From positions 62,001 to 126,000 of the forward strand of contig NZ_JAJIRT010000009.1 of assembly GCF_025717675.1 (NCBI RefSeq): a DNA stretch of 64,000 bases, given 5' to 3'. Positions within the stretch are counted from its first letter, which is position 1, and every line of letters starts with the position of its first letter. Of the stretch, positions 54,390-64,000 are shown piece after piece. Source of the DNA: Paucibacter sp. DJ2R-2. Lineage in GTDB: Bacteria; Pseudomonadota; Gammaproteobacteria; Burkholderiales; Burkholderiaceae_C. A program made the position numbers and the translations under genes. Below the pieces are notes generated by a model. The model was not told where the DNA came from. It searched no databases and saw only the letters and a list, made by a program, of their open reading frames with translations.

Positions 54390-55757
54390 TCAATGCAGGC
54401 CCGTCAAGCGGGCCACGTCGTTGGAAAGGGCCAAAGCCATCATCAGCATCAGGATCAGCGCGCCCGCGCGCTGCAGTTGCGTTTGCCACCACTCCGAGAC
54501 GGGGCGGCCGCTCAAACCCTCGAAAAGATAATACATCAGGTGTCCACCATCGAGCATCGGCAGCGGCAGCAGGTTCAGCACACCCAGACTGACGCTGACC
54601 AGAGCCAGAAAGCCCAGATACTGCGCCAGACCCGACCGCGCTGACTGACCCGCGTAGTCCGCAATCGTCAGCGGGCCACTGAGGTTCTTCAGCGAAGCCT
54701 CGCCGACCAGCATACGGCCGAACATCTTGAGGGTCATCCATGAGACGTCCCAGGTGCGTTCGGCGCCCCGCAGCAGCCCATCCCACGGGCCGTAACGGAC
54801 CATCACCATGGCAGGCTGCCCGCCGACCATGGCTTCGATGCGGCCAAACTTGCGGCCGTTCTCGGCCACCACTTTGGGCTGAACCTCTAACTCGACCAAC
54901 TGATCGCCGCGTGCGACTTGCCAGCGCATCGTCGTGGCCGGCTCTTGCGCGCCGGCCAAGCGGATACGTTCACGCAACTTGGCGGCATCGGGGACGACAA
55001 CACCATCGACCTGGCGCACCAGGTCACCCACTTGCAGGCCAGCCTGGGCACCCGCACCGCCGGGAGTCAATGGACCCAGCACCGGCTCGCTGTAGGCCGG
55101 ACCCAAGCCGAGCTTGGTGATCACTTGCGCATCGATCTCATGAGCTCCCAGGCTCTCAGTGTCGAGTTGCACGCTGCGCCGGCCATGCCCTTGGGCGTCG
55201 CTGAGCTCCAGATGCAGCTTGCGACCCTGCTCCACCGCCTCGGTCAAGCGCCAGCGCAGATCGGACAAAGAATGCACGTCCTGCCATTGCTGACCATCCA
55301 GCGACACCGCCTGCACCCAATCCCCGGCGCGCAAACCAGCGCGCTCGGCCAGGGACTCTCGGGCCGGCGAACCGAGCACGGCCTTGGGCTCCTCTTGCCC
55401 GACCCAGTTGACGCCAGCAAATAGCAGAATGGCCAGCAGGAGATTGGCCACCGGGCCGGCAGCCACGACGGCGACACGCTGGCGCAGCGGTCGGTTGTTG
55501 AAGGCCTGCTCGCGCAAGCCTGCGGGCACGGGGCCCTCACGCTCATCGAGCATGCGCACATAGCCACCCAGGGGCAAGGCGCAGAGCGTGAACTCGGTGT
55601 GCTCCGGGCTGCGTTGGTGGCGCCAGATCACGCGGCCAAAGCCAACCGAAAAGCGCAAGACCTTGACGCCACAGGCGCGCGCCACGCGGTAATGCCCGTA
55701 CTCGTGCACGATGACCAGCACCGCCAGAGTCAGGATGAAGGCCAGAACGGTGCTCAT
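54390..55757 (-). CDS. rseP: RIP metalloprotease RseP (site-2 protease)
   Basis: A 455-residue intramembrane zinc protease. The first transmembrane segment contains HEYGH (HExxH), two PDZ domains lie in the periplasmic middle ([20 protein letters not shown] and [20 protein letters not shown]), and the C-terminal [12 protein letters not shown] motif carries the third zinc ligand. It cleaves anti-sigma factors and signal-peptide remnants in envelope stress. Its ATG overlaps the dxr stop and bamA follows. Confidence 0.96.
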   Translation of the reverse strand: MSTVLAFILTLAVLVIVHEYGHYRVARACGVKVLRFSVGFGRVIWRHQRSPEHTEFTLCALPLGGYVRMLDEREGPVPAGLREQAFNNRPLRQRVAVVAAGPVANLLLAILLFAGVNWVGQEEPKAVLGSPARESLAERAGLRAGDWVQAVSLDGQQWQDVHSLSDLRWRLTEAVEQGRKLHLELSDAQGHGRRSVQLDTESLGAHEIDAQVITKLGLGPAYSEPVLGPLTPGGAGAQAGLQVGDLVRQVDGVVVPDAAKLRERIRLAGAQEPATTMRWQVARGDQLVELEVQPKVVAENGRKFGRIEAMVGGQPAMVMVRYGPWDGLLRGAERTWDVSWMTLKMFGRMLVGEASLKNLSGPLTIADYAGQSARSGLAQYLGFLALVSVSLGVLNLLPLPMLDGGHLMYYLFEGLSGRPVSEWWQTQLQRAGALILMLMMALALSNDVARLTGLH

Positions 55758-56953
55758 GCGCCCAGCTCCGCAATCAGAACCAGGGCCTGGCGGCGTGCGC
55801 GCTGATCCAGGCTCAGCAAGCCTTCCACGCTATGGCACTCACCGGCCTGTGGCAGTGTGCTTTCCAGACTTTGCGCGTTGACGCGGTGGATGTGGTCGAA
55901 ACGCAGGCGACCATCGAGGAAAGCGGCAACAGCCTCCTCATTGGCCGCATTGAGCACCGCCGTCGAGCCCTCGGCCGCACGCAGCGCCTGCCAGGACAGA
56001 TAGAGGCCCGGGAAACGTCGTTCATCGGCTTCCTCGAAGCTCAGAGACGGCTGGGTCAGCAGATCAAGCCGGCTGGCGCCTGCCTCGATGCGTTCGGGGA
56101 ATGACAGACCATAGGCGATGGGCACACGCATATCCGGCGTACCCAGCTGGGCCAGCACCGAGTTGTCTCGACAGACCACCATCGAGTGAATGATGCTCTG
56201 TGGATGGATCAGCACCTTGATCTGCTCGGGCTTGAGCGCGAACAACCAGCGCGCTTCAATCACCTCGAGCGCCTTGTTCATCATGGTGGCCGAGTCGACC
56301 GAGATCTTGCGGCCCATCACCCAGTTCGGGTGCGCCACGGCCTGGGCCGGGGTCACCTCATGCAGGGTGGCCGGGTCGCGCTGGCGGAAGGGGCCGCCCG
56401 AGGCTGTGAGAACGATGTGATCGATGCGCTGCGCCCAAGTGCTGCGGTCCTCGGGCAGGCATTGGAAGATCGCAGAATGCTCGCTGTCGATGGGCAGCAA
56501 GGTAGCCCCGCCCTGCTCCACCGCCTGCATGAACAAGGCGCCACCGACGACGATGGCCTCCTTGTTGGCCAGCAGCAGGCGCTTGCCCGCTTGGGCTGCT
56601 GCCAGGCAAGGCGCCAGGCCCGCGGCGCCGACGATGGCAGCCATGACCATGTCCACGTCCGGATGCGCCGCCACAGCGGACAGTGCTTCAGGTCCGTCTA
56701 GGACTTCGGTGCGGCTGCCCTGCTCGCGCAGCAAGCCGCGCAGCTGGGCGGCCAGGGTGGCATCGGGAAGCACTGCAAAACGCGGCTGCCATTGCAAGCA
56801 CTGAGCCAACAAGGCGTCGACCCGGCTCATGGCACTCAAGGCAAAGACTTCAAAACGCTCGGGATGCCGGGCCAGCACGTCCAGGGTGTTGACGCCGATG
56901 GAACCGGTGGAGCCAAGCACGCAGATGCGCTGCGGACGGGAATGAAGACTCAT
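55754..56953 (-). CDS. dxr: 1-deoxy-D-xylulose 5-phosphate reductoisomerase
   Basis: A 399-residue enzyme of the non-mevalonate isoprenoid pathway, making MEP from DXP with NADPH. Its N-terminal [18 protein letters not shown] is the nucleotide-binding motif; [26 protein letters not shown] and [19 protein letters not shown] hold the metal and substrate ligands. It feeds UppS, encoded two genes upstream in the same transcript. The ATG overlaps the cdsA stop. Confidence 0.97.
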   Translation of the reverse strand: MSLHSRPQRICVLGSTGSIGVNTLDVLARHPERFEVFALSAMSRVDALLAQCLQWQPRFAVLPDATLAAQLRGLLREQGSRTEVLDGPEALSAVAAHPDVDMVMAAIVGAAGLAPCLAAAQAGKRLLLANKEAIVVGGALFMQAVEQGGATLLPIDSEHSAIFQCLPEDRSTWAQRIDHIVLTASGGPFRQRDPATLHEVTPAQAVAHPNWVMGRKISVDSATMMNKALEVIEARWLFALKPEQIKVLIHPQSIIHSMVVCRDNSVLAQLGTPDMRVPIAYGLSFPERIEAGASRLDLLTQPSLSFEEADERRFPGLYLSWQALRAAEGSTAVLNAANEEAVAAFLDGRLRFDHIHRVNAQSLESTLPQAGECHSVEGLLSLDQRARRQALVLIAELGA

Positions 56954-57804
56954 GGGAGAGAGGAACTCAGGGAACTCAGCGCCAGAGCCAGAGGGAATAC
57001 CGGCAGCAAGGCATCGACGCGATCGAGCACACCGCCATGGCCGGGCAGCAACTGACTGCTGTCCTTGGCGCCGACCGCACGTTTGATCAAGGATTCGAAC
57101 AGATCACCGACCACGCTCATGCTGGCCAGGAAAACCAGGGCCAGCAAGCCCGTGAACAGGCCTTGCCCTTGCAGCAGGCGCTGGTAGAGGCTGGCGGAAT
57201 CGACCGCGAACTGGCGGTCGATCACAAAGGTCCAGAACAGACCCAGGGCCAACACACCAACCATGCCGGTCCAGACCCCTTCCCAGCTCTTGCCGGGGCT
57301 GATGGTGACGGCCAGCTTGCGGCGGCCGAAGGTACGACCACCAAAGTAGGCGGCGACATCGGCCATCCAGACCAGGCAGAAAATGGAGAGCAGGAAGTTG
57401 ATGCCGGTGGCCTTGGCCTCCAGCATGGCACCCCAGGCAGCCCAGAGCGCAAGAGCACCGAGCAGCAAACGCAAGGCCTTGGAGGCCTGCGGCCAAGCCG
57501 CCGGGCCACCGCGCAAGGCATAGGCCCCGCCCAGCACCCAGATCAGGCCCGCCAGCCACCAGCACCAGGCCGGCCGCGGCGCCAGGCCAAACAACCAGAG
57601 CGTGCCTGCACAAGCAGCCGCCAGGGCGGCGCCGAATGCGAGAGCCGGCAGGCCACCGGCGGCATTGAGCCTGCACCACTCCCAGCCGGCCGCGCCAATC
57701 ATCAGCAAGGTCAGCAAGGCAAAAGGCCAGGGCGAGGCGGCGAACAGAGCGGGCAACAAGACGGCCAGCAAGGCCAAGGCCGTGATGATGCGGGCTTTGA
57801 GCAT
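56950..57804 (-). CDS. cdsA: Phosphatidate cytidylyltransferase
   Basis: A 284-residue polytopic membrane enzyme making CDP-diacylglycerol from phosphatidate and CTP. The N-terminus [21 protein letters not shown] is typical, about eight transmembrane segments follow, and the C-terminal signature ([21 protein letters not shown]) is intact. The ATG at 57804 fits homologues; a TTG three codons upstream would overlap the uppS stop. It supplies all phospholipid synthesis. Confidence 0.95.
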   Translation of the reverse strand: MLKARIITALALLAVLLPALFAASPWPFALLTLLMIGAAGWEWCRLNAAGGLPALAFGAALAAACAGTLWLFGLAPRPAWCWWLAGLIWVLGGAYALRGGPAAWPQASKALRLLLGALALWAAWGAMLEAKATGINFLLSIFCLVWMADVAAYFGGRTFGRRKLAVTISPGKSWEGVWTGMVGVLALGLFWTFVIDRQFAVDSASLYQRLLQGQGLFTGLLALVFLASMSVVGDLFESLIKRAVGAKDSSQLLPGHGGVLDRVDALLPVFPLALALSSLSSSLP

Positions 57805-57809
57805 GGGGT

Positions 57810-58556
57810 TCAAACGCCAGCCAGGGCCGGCGCCTCTTTGACGCCGCCGAAGCGGCGGTCGCGTTCACGGAAGGACTCGATGGCCGCGTCCAGCTGCGCC
57901 TCACCGAACTCGGGCCAGAGGCAGTCAGAGAACACGAATTCCGTGTAAGCGACCTGCCAGAGCAGGAAATTGCTGATGCGCACTTCGCCGCCGGTGCGGA
58001 TGAAGAGATCCGGGTCCGGCGCATAGCTCATGGCCATGAACTCGGACAGGCGCGCCTCGGTCAGCTCGGCCGGCGGCACGCCCGCCTCCATGGCCGATTT
58101 GCAGGCCTGCACCACATCCCAGCGGCCGCCGTAGTTGAAGGCCACCGACAGAGTCAGCTTGCTGTTGTGCGCCGTGGCCGACTCGGCCTCGTTCCAGGCA
58201 TTGCGCAGCTTGGGCGAGACCGCCTCGCGATCACCGACGATGCGGATGCGCACCCCCATGGAGCCCATGCGGGCCAGGTAGCGCGACACCGCGGCCAGCA
58301 CCAGACCCATCAGGCCTGACACCTCATCGCTGGGGCGCTTCCAGTTCTCCGAGGAGAAGGCGAACACCGTCAGATACTCGATCTCCCGGTCGATACAGGC
58401 CTGGACCACCTTGACCAAGGCATCGACGCCTTGCTTGTGGCCAAAGAAGCGCGGCAGAAAGCGCTTCTTGGCCCAGCGACCATTGCCATCCATCACGATG
58501 GCCACATGACGGGGCACCGCCATCTTCTCGCTCGTCACTGCGTCTGTTCCGCTCAA
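57810..58556 (-). CDS. uppS: Undecaprenyl diphosphate synthase (cis-prenyltransferase)
   Basis: A cis-prenyltransferase of up to 248 residues that makes the C55 lipid carrier for peptidoglycan and lipopolysaccharide. Motifs are [16 protein letters not shown] (catalytic Asp), [15 protein letters not shown], and the C-terminal [19 protein letters not shown]. The start is uncertain: TTG at 58556 overlaps the frr stop (TTGA), GTG at 58538 and ATG at 58523 are in frame and also leave the conserved core intact. Confidence 0.95.
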   Translation of the reverse strand: MSGTDAVTSEKMAVPRHVAIVMDGNGRWAKKRFLPRFFGHKQGVDALVKVVQACIDREIEYLTVFAFSSENWKRPSDEVSGLMGLVLAAVSRYLARMGSMGVRIRIVGDREAVSPKLRNAWNEAESATAHNSKLTLSVAFNYGGRWDVVQACKSAMEAGVPPAELTEARLSEFMAMSYAPDPDLFIRTGGEVRISNFLLWQVAYTEFVFSDCLWPEFGEAQLDAAIESFRERDRRFGGVKEAPALAGV

Positions 58557-59113
58557 ACCGCCAGAATTTCGGCTTCTTTGCCGGCAACCAGGCGGTCGAT
58601 CTCGGCGATCGTGCGATCGGTGAGCTTTTGCGCATCGTCGAGGCTGCGGCGCTCGTCATCTTCGCTGATCAGCTTGTCCTTGGTCAGCTTCTTGGCCTGC
58701 TCATTGGCTTCGCGGCGCAGATTGCGCACAGCGATCTTGGCGTCTTCACCGGCATTGCGCACCACCTTGGTCAGGTCGCGACGGCGCTCTTCGTTGAGCG
58801 GCGGCATCGGCACACGGATCAACTCGCCTTGCGAGGCCGGATTCAGGCCGAGATCAGACTCACGGATGGCCTTCTCGATCTTGGCGCCCATGCCTTTTTC
58901 CCAGGGCTGAACGCTGATGGTGCGCGCATCCAGCAAGGTCACATTGGCCACCTGGGAGATCGGCACCATGGAGCCGTAGTAGTCAACGCTGACCTGGTCG
59001 AGGATGCCAGGGTGGGCACGACCGGTGCGGATCTTGTGCAACTCGCCCTTCAGTGCCTCGACCGACTTGCCCATCTTGGTTTCGGCGTTCTGCTTGATGT
59101 CTGCAATGCTCAT
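58553..59113 (-). CDS. frr: Ribosome recycling factor
   Basis: A 186-residue ribosome recycling factor that splits post-termination ribosomes with EF-G. The sequence shows the usual [22 protein letters not shown] start, [15 protein letters not shown] and the hinge-flanking [16 protein letters not shown]. The ATG at 59113 gives the standard N-terminus; 20 upstream in-frame codons are not homologous. It lies 28 nt after pyrH, the universal order rpsB-tsf-pyrH-frr. Confidence 0.98.
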   Translation of the reverse strand: MSIADIKQNAETKMGKSVEALKGELHKIRTGRAHPGILDQVSVDYYGSMVPISQVANVTLLDARTISVQPWEKGMGAKIEKAIRESDLGLNPASQGELIRVPMPPLNEERRRDLTKVVRNAGEDAKIAVRNLRREANEQAKKLTKDKLISEDDERRSLDDAQKLTDRTIAEIDRLVAGKEAEILAV

Positions 59114-59141
59114 GATTCTTGACCTTGAAAACCTTTGTTTC

Positions 59142-59852
59142 TCAAACGTGCACCAAAGTGCCTTCGTCTTCACCCATCACCACGCGCTTGAGAGCGCCCG
59201 CCTTCAAGATGCTGAACACGCGGATCGGCAGCTTCTGGTCGCGGCACAACGCGAAGGCGGTGGCGTCCAGCACTTGCAGATTCTGGGTGATGGCCTCATC
59301 GAAGCTGATGCGCGAGTAGCGGGTGGCGTTCGGGTCCTTCTTAGGGTCGGCGGTGTAGACACCGTCCACCTTGGTGGCCTTGAGCACGATCTCGGCGCCG
59401 ATCTCAGCACCGCGCAGCGCCGCGGCCGTGTCGGTGGTGAAGAAAGGGTTGCCCGTGCCGGCCGCGAACACCACGACCTTGCCTTCTTCCAGATACTGCA
59501 GCGCCTTCGGGCGCACATAGGGCTCCACCACCTGCTCGATGCCGATGGCCGACATCACGCGAGCGACGATGCCCTCCTGGCGCATGGTGTCAGCCAAGGC
59601 CAGGGAATTCATCACCGTGGCCAGCATGCCCATGTAATCGGCCGTGGCGCGGTCCATGCCGACCGAGCCACCCGCGACGCCGCGGAAGATATTGCCGCCG
59701 CCGATCACCACCGCCACTTCAACACCGAGCTCGGTGACCTCACGGATTTCTTGCACCATGCGCACGATGGTCGCGCGGTTGATGCCGAAAGCGTCGTCGC
59801 CCATCAGGGCTTCACCGGAAAGTTTGAGCAGGATGCGTTTGTGCGCGGGCAT
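59142..59852 (-). CDS. pyrH: UMP kinase (uridylate kinase)
   Basis: A 236-residue bacterial UMP kinase of the amino-acid-kinase fold, phosphorylating UMP to UDP. Motifs are [26 protein letters not shown], the [15 protein letters not shown] uridylate-binding region and [14 protein letters not shown]. The ATG at 59852 follows a GAGG sequence; longer in-frame starts run into the gap after tsf. It is normally activated by GTP and inhibited by UTP. Confidence 0.98.
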   Translation of the reverse strand: MPAHKRILLKLSGEALMGDDAFGINRATIVRMVQEIREVTELGVEVAVVIGGGNIFRGVAGGSVGMDRATADYMGMLATVMNSLALADTMRQEGIVARVMSAIGIEQVVEPYVRPKALQYLEEGKVVVFAAGTGNPFFTTDTAAALRGAEIGAEIVLKATKVDGVYTADPKKDPNATRYSRISFDEAITQNLQVLDATAFALCRDQKLPIRVFSILKAGALKRVVMGEDEGTLVHV

Positions 59853-59981
59853 GAGGACCTCTTGATGGCTGCTGTTGCTGGAAATGGGAGTGTCTGGCTT
59901 GTGCCGCGTCAGCGGCGTGCCGTTTGAGCACCTGCGGCAACCCAGGGGATAGGAGCTGCCGACTTCAACGGGCACAAGTGT

Positions 59982-60004
59982 AAAGGGCGCCAGAGGCGCC
60001 CTTT
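59982..60004 (-). terminator. Hairpin after tsf
   Basis: AAAGGGCGCC (59982-59991) and GGCGCCCTTT (59995-60004) form a 10-bp stem around AGA, 14 nt after the tsf stop on the minus strand. The T-run is short, so it may be a partial terminator before pyrH. Confidence 0.7.
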
Positions 60005-60018
60005 GTTTGCTTCAGGGC

Positions 60019-60915
60019 TTATTGACCCTTGGCGGCGGCCACTTGCGCGGCCACTTCGGCGGCGAAGTCGTCCACCTTCTTCTCGATGCCTTCACCCACC
60101 ACGTACAGGGTGAAGCTCTTCACCGTGGTGGCCTTGTCCTTCAGCATGGCGGCGACGGTTTGCTTGCCGTCAGCGGCTTTCACGAAGACTTGGTCCAGCA
60201 GCGAGACTTCCTTCAGGTACTTCTGCACGGCGCCGTCCACCATCTTGGCGACGATATCGGCCGGCTTGCCGGACTCGGCAGCCTTCTCGGCAGCGATCTT
60301 GCGCTCCTTCTCGACCAGATCAGCCGACACTTCGGCTGCCGACAGAGCGGCCGGCTTCATGGCAGCCACGTGCATGGCGACGTCCTTGGCGGCGACTTCA
60401 TTGCCGTCGAACTCGACCATCACGCCGATGCGGGTGCCGTGCAGGTAGGAAGCCAGCTGGGCGCCCGAGTTGTACAGCTTGATGCGACGCAGGGTCATGT
60501 TCTCGCCGATCTTGCCGATCAGGCCGCGGCGCACATCTTCCACGGTCGGGCCGAAGCCTTCTTGCGACAGCGGCAAGCCAGCCAGGGCTTCCACTTCGGA
60601 CACGGCATTGGCAGCAGCCACTTGGGCGCAGGCATTGGCGAAGGCCAGGAATGCGTCGTTCTTGGTGACGAAGTCAGTTTCGCAGTTCACTTCCAGCAGC
60701 GCGCCGGTCGTGCCCACCACGGCCGAGGCGACCACGCCTTCAGCGGTGACGCGCGAAGCGGCCTTGCCGGCCTTGTTGCCCAGCTTGACGCGCAGGATTT
60801 CCTCAGCACGGGCCAGATCGCCCTCGGCTTCGGTCAGCGCCTTCTTGCATTCCATCATCGGGGCATCAGTGCGAGCGCGCAGCTCAGCGACCATGCTTGC
60901 GGTAATTGCAGCCAT
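60019..60915 (-). CDS. tsf: Elongation factor Ts
   Basis: A 298-residue EF-Ts, the GDP-release factor for EF-Tu. The N-terminal UBA-like domain ([24 protein letters not shown]) holds the [12 protein letters not shown] signature, followed by core subdomains with [12 protein letters not shown]. It lies 122 bp after rpsB with a terminator-like hairpin between, as in many bacteria where part of the transcript stops after rpsB. Confidence 0.98.
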   Translation of the reverse strand: MAAITASMVAELRARTDAPMMECKKALTEAEGDLARAEEILRVKLGNKAGKAASRVTAEGVVASAVVGTTGALLEVNCETDFVTKNDAFLAFANACAQVAAANAVSEVEALAGLPLSQEGFGPTVEDVRRGLIGKIGENMTLRRIKLYNSGAQLASYLHGTRIGVMVEFDGNEVAAKDVAMHVAAMKPAALSAAEVSADLVEKERKIAAEKAAESGKPADIVAKMVDGAVQKYLKEVSLLDQVFVKAADGKQTVAAMLKDKATTVKSFTLYVVGEGIEKKVDDFAAEVAAQVAAAKGQ

Positions 60916-60984
60916 TTGAATCTCCGTTACTCAATGGACTCGCCCGGTTTTGAATCAGGCGAACACTTCAATTTGCTTTGAAAA

Positions 60985-61008
60985 AAAGGGGCTGAACACA
61001 GCCCCTTT
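60985..61008 (-). terminator. Rho-independent terminator after rpsB
   Basis: AAAGGGGCTG (60985-60994) pairs with CAGCCCCTTT (60999-61008) around AACA. On the minus strand it is followed by a run of T residues, 29 nt after the rpsB stop. It probably lets only part of transcription continue into tsf. Confidence 0.85.
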
Positions 61009-61037
61009 GCGTCGGCGTCAGCCTGGCAGCTTGAAAC

Positions 61038-61784
61038 TCAAGCGCCTTCGCTGACTTCCACGAACTCGTCGCCAGCCGGGGCAGCGGCTTGCACGACTTC
61101 GTTGCCAGCGTTGGCACGGCCTTCGATCACGGCGTCAGCGACGGCGCGAGCGTACAGGGCCACGGCCTTGGCCGAGTCATCGTTGCCGGGGATCACGTAG
61201 TCGATGCCGATGGGCGAGTGGTTGGTGTCAACCACGCCGATCACGGGGATGCCCAGCTTCTTGGCTTCCAGCACGGCAATCTTGTGGAAACCCACGTCGA
61301 TCACGAAGATGGCGTCCGGCAGACCGTTCATGTCCTGGATGCCGCCGATGTTCTTTTCCAGCTTGGCCAGATCACGTTGGAACATCAAAGCTTCCTTCTT
61401 GATCGCGGGCTGGGTGCCGGCGTCAACTTGGGCTTGCATGTCCTTCAGGTTCTTCAGCGAAGTCTTGACCGTCTTGAAGTTGGTCATCATGCCGCCCAAC
61501 CAACGCTGGTCGACGTAAGGCACGCCGGCGCGCTGAGCTTCCATGGCCACCACTTCACGGGCTTGGCGCTTGGTGCCGATCATCATGATCGTGCCGCGCT
61601 TGGCCGACAGTTGGCGAATGAACTTCAAAGCCTCTTCGAACGCGGGCAGCGTCTTCTCGAGGTTGATGATGTGGATCTTGTTGCGGTGGCCGTAGATATA
61701 CGGGGCCATCTTGGGGTGCCAGAAGCGGGTTTGGTGACCAAAGTGGACGCCGGCTTCCAGCATTTCGCGCATCGTAACGGACAT
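61038..61784 (-). CDS. rpsB: 30S ribosomal protein S2
   Basis: A 248-residue S2 with the conserved start [26 protein letters not shown]-type [27 protein letters not shown]-like [12 protein letters not shown] and [14 protein letters not shown]. It binds near the 30S neck. It is the first gene of the rpsB-tsf-pyrH-frr run and is divergent from the amidase gene. A TATACT (61981-61986, minus strand) about 200 bp upstream could be its promoter -10. No S2-binding leader motif was recognised. Confidence 0.98.
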   Translation of the reverse strand: MSVTMREMLEAGVHFGHQTRFWHPKMAPYIYGHRNKIHIINLEKTLPAFEEALKFIRQLSAKRGTIMMIGTKRQAREVVAMEAQRAGVPYVDQRWLGGMMTNFKTVKTSLKNLKDMQAQVDAGTQPAIKKEALMFQRDLAKLEKNIGGIQDMNGLPDAIFVIDVGFHKIAVLEAKKLGIPVIGVVDTNHSPIGIDYVIPGNDDSAKAVALYARAVADAVIEGRANAGNEVVQAAAPAGDEFVEVSEGA

Positions 61785-61994
61785 GTTTTTAACTCCGAAG
61801 GTTGTGTCTAAAATCCGGCCCGAATTGCTCTGCTTTGTGGCCCCAGCCCTGCATCAAAACAGGGCCTGGCCTCTTGCAACAACTTGCAGCAGCAACACCT
61901 CTCAGTGGCCGGTTTGCGATTGATTCACCAGCACCAACCCCCTGCAACAATTGCAAAGGGGCGTCCGGCAAAACCCAAAGAGTATACACGACCT

Positions 61995-63380
61995 ATGCCC
62001 CACGACCTGAGCAGCGCCTTGACCGCACTGCATGAAGGCCGCCTCCATGCCCTGGATGCCCTACGCACCAGCGAGCAAGCCGCCCACTCCGACGCCTGCC
62101 GTCACGCCTTCATCGGCGACTCCCTCGCCGCCATGGCGCCGAGCGCCGAGGCCGCTGCGTGCGCCAGCGACGCCGCAGCACAAGCCGGTGCACCTCGCCC
62201 CCTGCTGGGCGGCCTGTCCATCAGCATCAAAGACCTGTTCGACAGCGCCGGCTGCACCACGAGCGCTGGCTCCCGCTTGCTGCAAGGCCAGCCGACGGCC
62301 AGCAAGGACAGCCCCGCCGTCGCCCGACTGCGCCGAGCCGGCGCCGCCCTGCTGGGGCGCAGCAATATGAGCGAGTTCGCTTTCTCGGGGGTCGGCATCA
62401 ACCCCCACCACGACACACCCGCCAATCCGGCCACTCACGCGATCGACGGACTGCAGCGCATTCCGGGCGGCTCCACTTCGGGCGGTGCGGTATCGGTGGC
62501 CAGCGGCGCGGCCTGGGCTGCACTGGGCTCGGACACCGGCGGCTCGATTCGAATTCCCGCCGCACTGCAAGGCCTGGTCGGATTCAAGAACACCGCCCGC
62601 CTGACGCCGACCGAAGGCTGCATTCCGCTCTCAACCACGCTGGACACGGCCTGCGCGATCACGCGGTCGGTCCGCGACGCAGTGCTGCTGCACGAAGTGC
62701 TGGCAGCGCGCGAGGTCCGGCTGAAACCCCGCCCCTTGCGCGCCACCCGGCTGGCCGTGATCCAAGAGCTGTTCCTCGATGGCATGGACAGCACCGTCAG
62801 CACCGCCTTCGAGGCCAGCCTGCGCCGCCTGCGCGAGCAAGGTGCGCAGATCGAGGAGATCCAACTGCCCGCCCTGCAAGACCTGCCCCCGCTGCAAGCG
62901 CAAGGCGGCTTTGCTGCAGCTGAAAGCTGGGCTTGGCACCGCCCACTGATGGCCCAGCATGGCGATACGTCCTACGACCCGCGCGTGGCCGCCCGCATCC
63001 GCCGCGGCGCGGCGATCAGCGCGGCCGACTACATCGACCTGATCCACACCCGCCGGTGCTGGATTGCCACCATGGAGGCGCAGCTGCAAGGCTTTGATGC
63101 CGTGCTCAGCCCCACCGTGCCGGTGGTCGCGCCATTGCTGCAGCCCCTGCTACTCAGCGACGAAGCCTTCTTCGCTGCTAACGCCTTTTTGCTGCGCAAT
63201 CCTTCGGTGGTCAATCTGCTCGACGGCTGCGCCTTGTCCCTGCCCTGCCATGCACCCGACCAGCTGCCGGTTGGCCTGATGCTCTGGGCCCCGGCCTTGC
63301 AGGACGACGTACTGCTGAGCCTGGGCCTGCAGGTCGAACTGGCCCTGCGTTCAGCACACACTCACGGCGAGGAGCACTGA
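61995..63380 (+). CDS. Amidase signature family hydrolase
   Basis: A 461-residue amidase-signature enzyme. The Ser-cisSer-Lys triad is visible: Lys79 in SISIKDLFD, the Ser pair in GGSTSGG (158-164) and nucleophile Ser184 in GSDTGGSIRIPA. It hydrolyses a C-N amide bond of an unknown small substrate; the GatA-like core alone does not imply a tRNA role, and no gatB or gatC is nearby. The ATG at 61995 starts a family-like N-terminus; a longer frame from 61884 lies in the rpsB promoter region. It is followed by 1 nt and a DadA-like oxidase, suggesting an amide or amino acid catabolic pair. Confidence 0.9.
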   Translation: MPHDLSSALTALHEGRLHALDALRTSEQAAHSDACRHAFIGDSLAAMAPSAEAAACASDAAAQAGAPRPLLGGLSISIKDLFDSAGCTTSAGSRLLQGQPTASKDSPAVARLRRAGAALLGRSNMSEFAFSGVGINPHHDTPANPATHAIDGLQRIPGGSTSGGAVSVASGAAWAALGSDTGGSIRIPAALQGLVGFKNTARLTPTEGCIPLSTTLDTACAITRSVRDAVLLHEVLAAREVRLKPRPLRATRLAVIQELFLDGMDSTVSTAFEASLRRLREQGAQIEEIQLPALQDLPPLQAQGGFAAAESWAWHRPLMAQHGDTSYDPRVAARIRRGAAISAADYIDLIHTRRCWIATMEAQLQGFDAVLSPTVPVVAPLLQPLLLSDEAFFAANAFLLRNPSVVNLLDGCALSLPCHAPDQLPVGLMLWAPALQDDVLLSLGLQVELALRSAHTHGEEH

Positions 63381-63381
63381 G

Positions 63382-64000
63382 ATGCGCATCGCCATCATTG
63401 GCGCCGGCGTGGCCGGCGTCTGCAGCGCCTACGAGCTAGCCGCGGCCGGCCACCAGGTCACCGTGTTTGAACGCCGAGGCAGCGTGGCCGCCGAAGGCAG
63501 CTTCGCCACCGGCGGACATATCGCGCCCGCTCTGGCCCTGCCCTGGCTCGCGCCTAGCTTCCCGCGCCCCGGTGCCGGCCCGCTGGGCTGGCAATGGCAA
63601 CGCTGGCGCAGCCAGCGCAAGCCGGCCATGCAGGAGGCGCAGGACCGCGTCTTGCACTTGGCACGTTTCAGCCATGAACGCCTGCAGCAACTGCGCCGCC
63701 ACCTGCAGCTGGACCATGAGCGGGCCGAAGGGCAACTAGTGCTGCTGCGCCAGGACAAGGACCAGAAGGCCATCCAGTTCGGGCTGGAGCGCCTGCAGCG
63801 ACTGGACATGCCCTATCGCTTACTCGATGCCGCGCAGTGCCTGGCCGTGGAGCCAGGCCTCAACCCCGAGATCGCTCTGCACGGCGGCATCCAGCTAGGC
63901 CTGGGCGAGGTCGGCAACACCCGACAGTTCTGCCACCTGCTGCGCAGCGAAGCGCAGCGCCTGGGCGCTCGCTTCCGCTTTCACACCACGGTGCGCCGCC
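63382..64000 (+). CDS. FAD-dependent D-amino acid dehydrogenase-like protein, 3' part outside window
   Basis: The open frame runs from an ATG one base after the amidase stop to the window edge (206 codons). It begins RIAIIGAGVAGVCSAYELAAAGHQVTVFERR, a Rossmann GxGxxG FAD-binding start, followed by SFATGGHIAPALALPW, which resembles DadA (D-amino acid dehydrogenase). It would oxidise an amino acid to a keto acid and ammonia, passing electrons to the respiratory chain. The substrate is not certain because the C-terminal domain is missing. Confidence 0.88.
   Translation, partial: MRIAIIGAGVAGVCSAYELAAAGHQVTVFERRGSVAAEGSFATGGHIAPALALPWLAPSFPRPGAGPLGWQWQRWRSQRKPAMQEAQDRVLHLARFSHERLQQLRRHLQLDHERAEGQLVLLRQDKDQKAIQFGLERLQRLDMPYRLLDAAQCLAVEPGLNPEIALHGGIQLGLGEVGNTRQFCHLLRSEAQRLGARFRFHTTVRR

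Overview
The window is a gene-dense stretch of high-GC chromosome from a betaproteobacterium, most likely order Burkholderiales (Roseateles/Paucibacter/Leptothrix-like; family level is inferred). Support comes from the rpsF-priB-rpsR-rplI operon with a Burkholderiales-type PriB, a 759-residue RpoD with a long Lys/Ala/Glu-rich N-terminus, a complete TctABC/TctDE transport locus, and the lpxB-lpxA-fabZ-lpxD-skp-bamA-rseP-dxr-cdsA-uppS-frr-pyrH-tsf-rpsB order. No tRNA, rRNA, prophage, insertion sequence or CRISPR array was recognised.

Layout. 1-2.9 kb (minus): a catalytically intact Ser/Thr kinase, cut by the window edge, behind a gene that fuses a dead kinase-like domain to an HDOD domain. 3.1-8.6 kb: hrpA (minus) divergent from argA (plus). 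8.7-10.9 kb (plus): yggX, an iron-transport binding protein behind a Fur-box-like palindrome, and a small H-NS. 11.2-20.3 kb (plus): a membrane GGDEF-EAL protein, dnaG, rpoD and a class III cyclase-FHA fusion. 20.3-28 kb: hemH, then the tricarboxylate transporter TctABC with a porin (minus), divergent from its two-component system TctD/TctE (plus). 28-32.4 kb (plus): the heat-shock group hslR-grpE-dnaK-dnaJ with a sigma32-type promoter before grpE. 32.6-39 kb: a response regulator-TPR protein, an SOS-controlled PA0069-family radical SAM protein, a UvrD-like helicase and dnaB. 39-43 kb: the S6/PriB/S18/L9 operon and a sodium/solute symporter. 43-46.7 kb: ppsA divergent from its regulator ppsR. 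46.7-61.8 kb (minus): an almost uninterrupted RNA-modification, lipid A, outer-membrane assembly, isoprenoid and translation cluster, many genes joined by ATGA overlaps. 61.9-64 kb (plus): an amidase and a truncated DadA-like oxidoreductase.

The most unusual structure is not a protein gene. Three unrelated genes (hrpA, yggX, rpoD) each have the last 30-57 bases of their coding sequence, including the stop codon, repeated 85-126 bp downstream. In each case the spacer holds an inverted copy of the first 8-10 bases of the repeated segment (always beginning CAA) next to GC-rich palindromic DNA. For hrpA and yggX the inverted copy and the second direct copy are exactly 45 nt apart. For yggX and rpoD the presumed native terminator lies beyond the second copy. 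The shared layout on unrelated sequences suggests one recurrent mechanism (a small mobile element, template switching, or a 3'UTR structure that can fold two ways) and is the main lead here. Other points of interest are the pseudokinase-HDOD fusion, the cyclase-FHA fusion next to rpoD, an apparent heat-shock promoter inside a long rpoD leader, an SOS box over a start codon, a hairpin that can hide the ppsA ribosome binding site, and an EF-hand-like loop in a sodium symporter.
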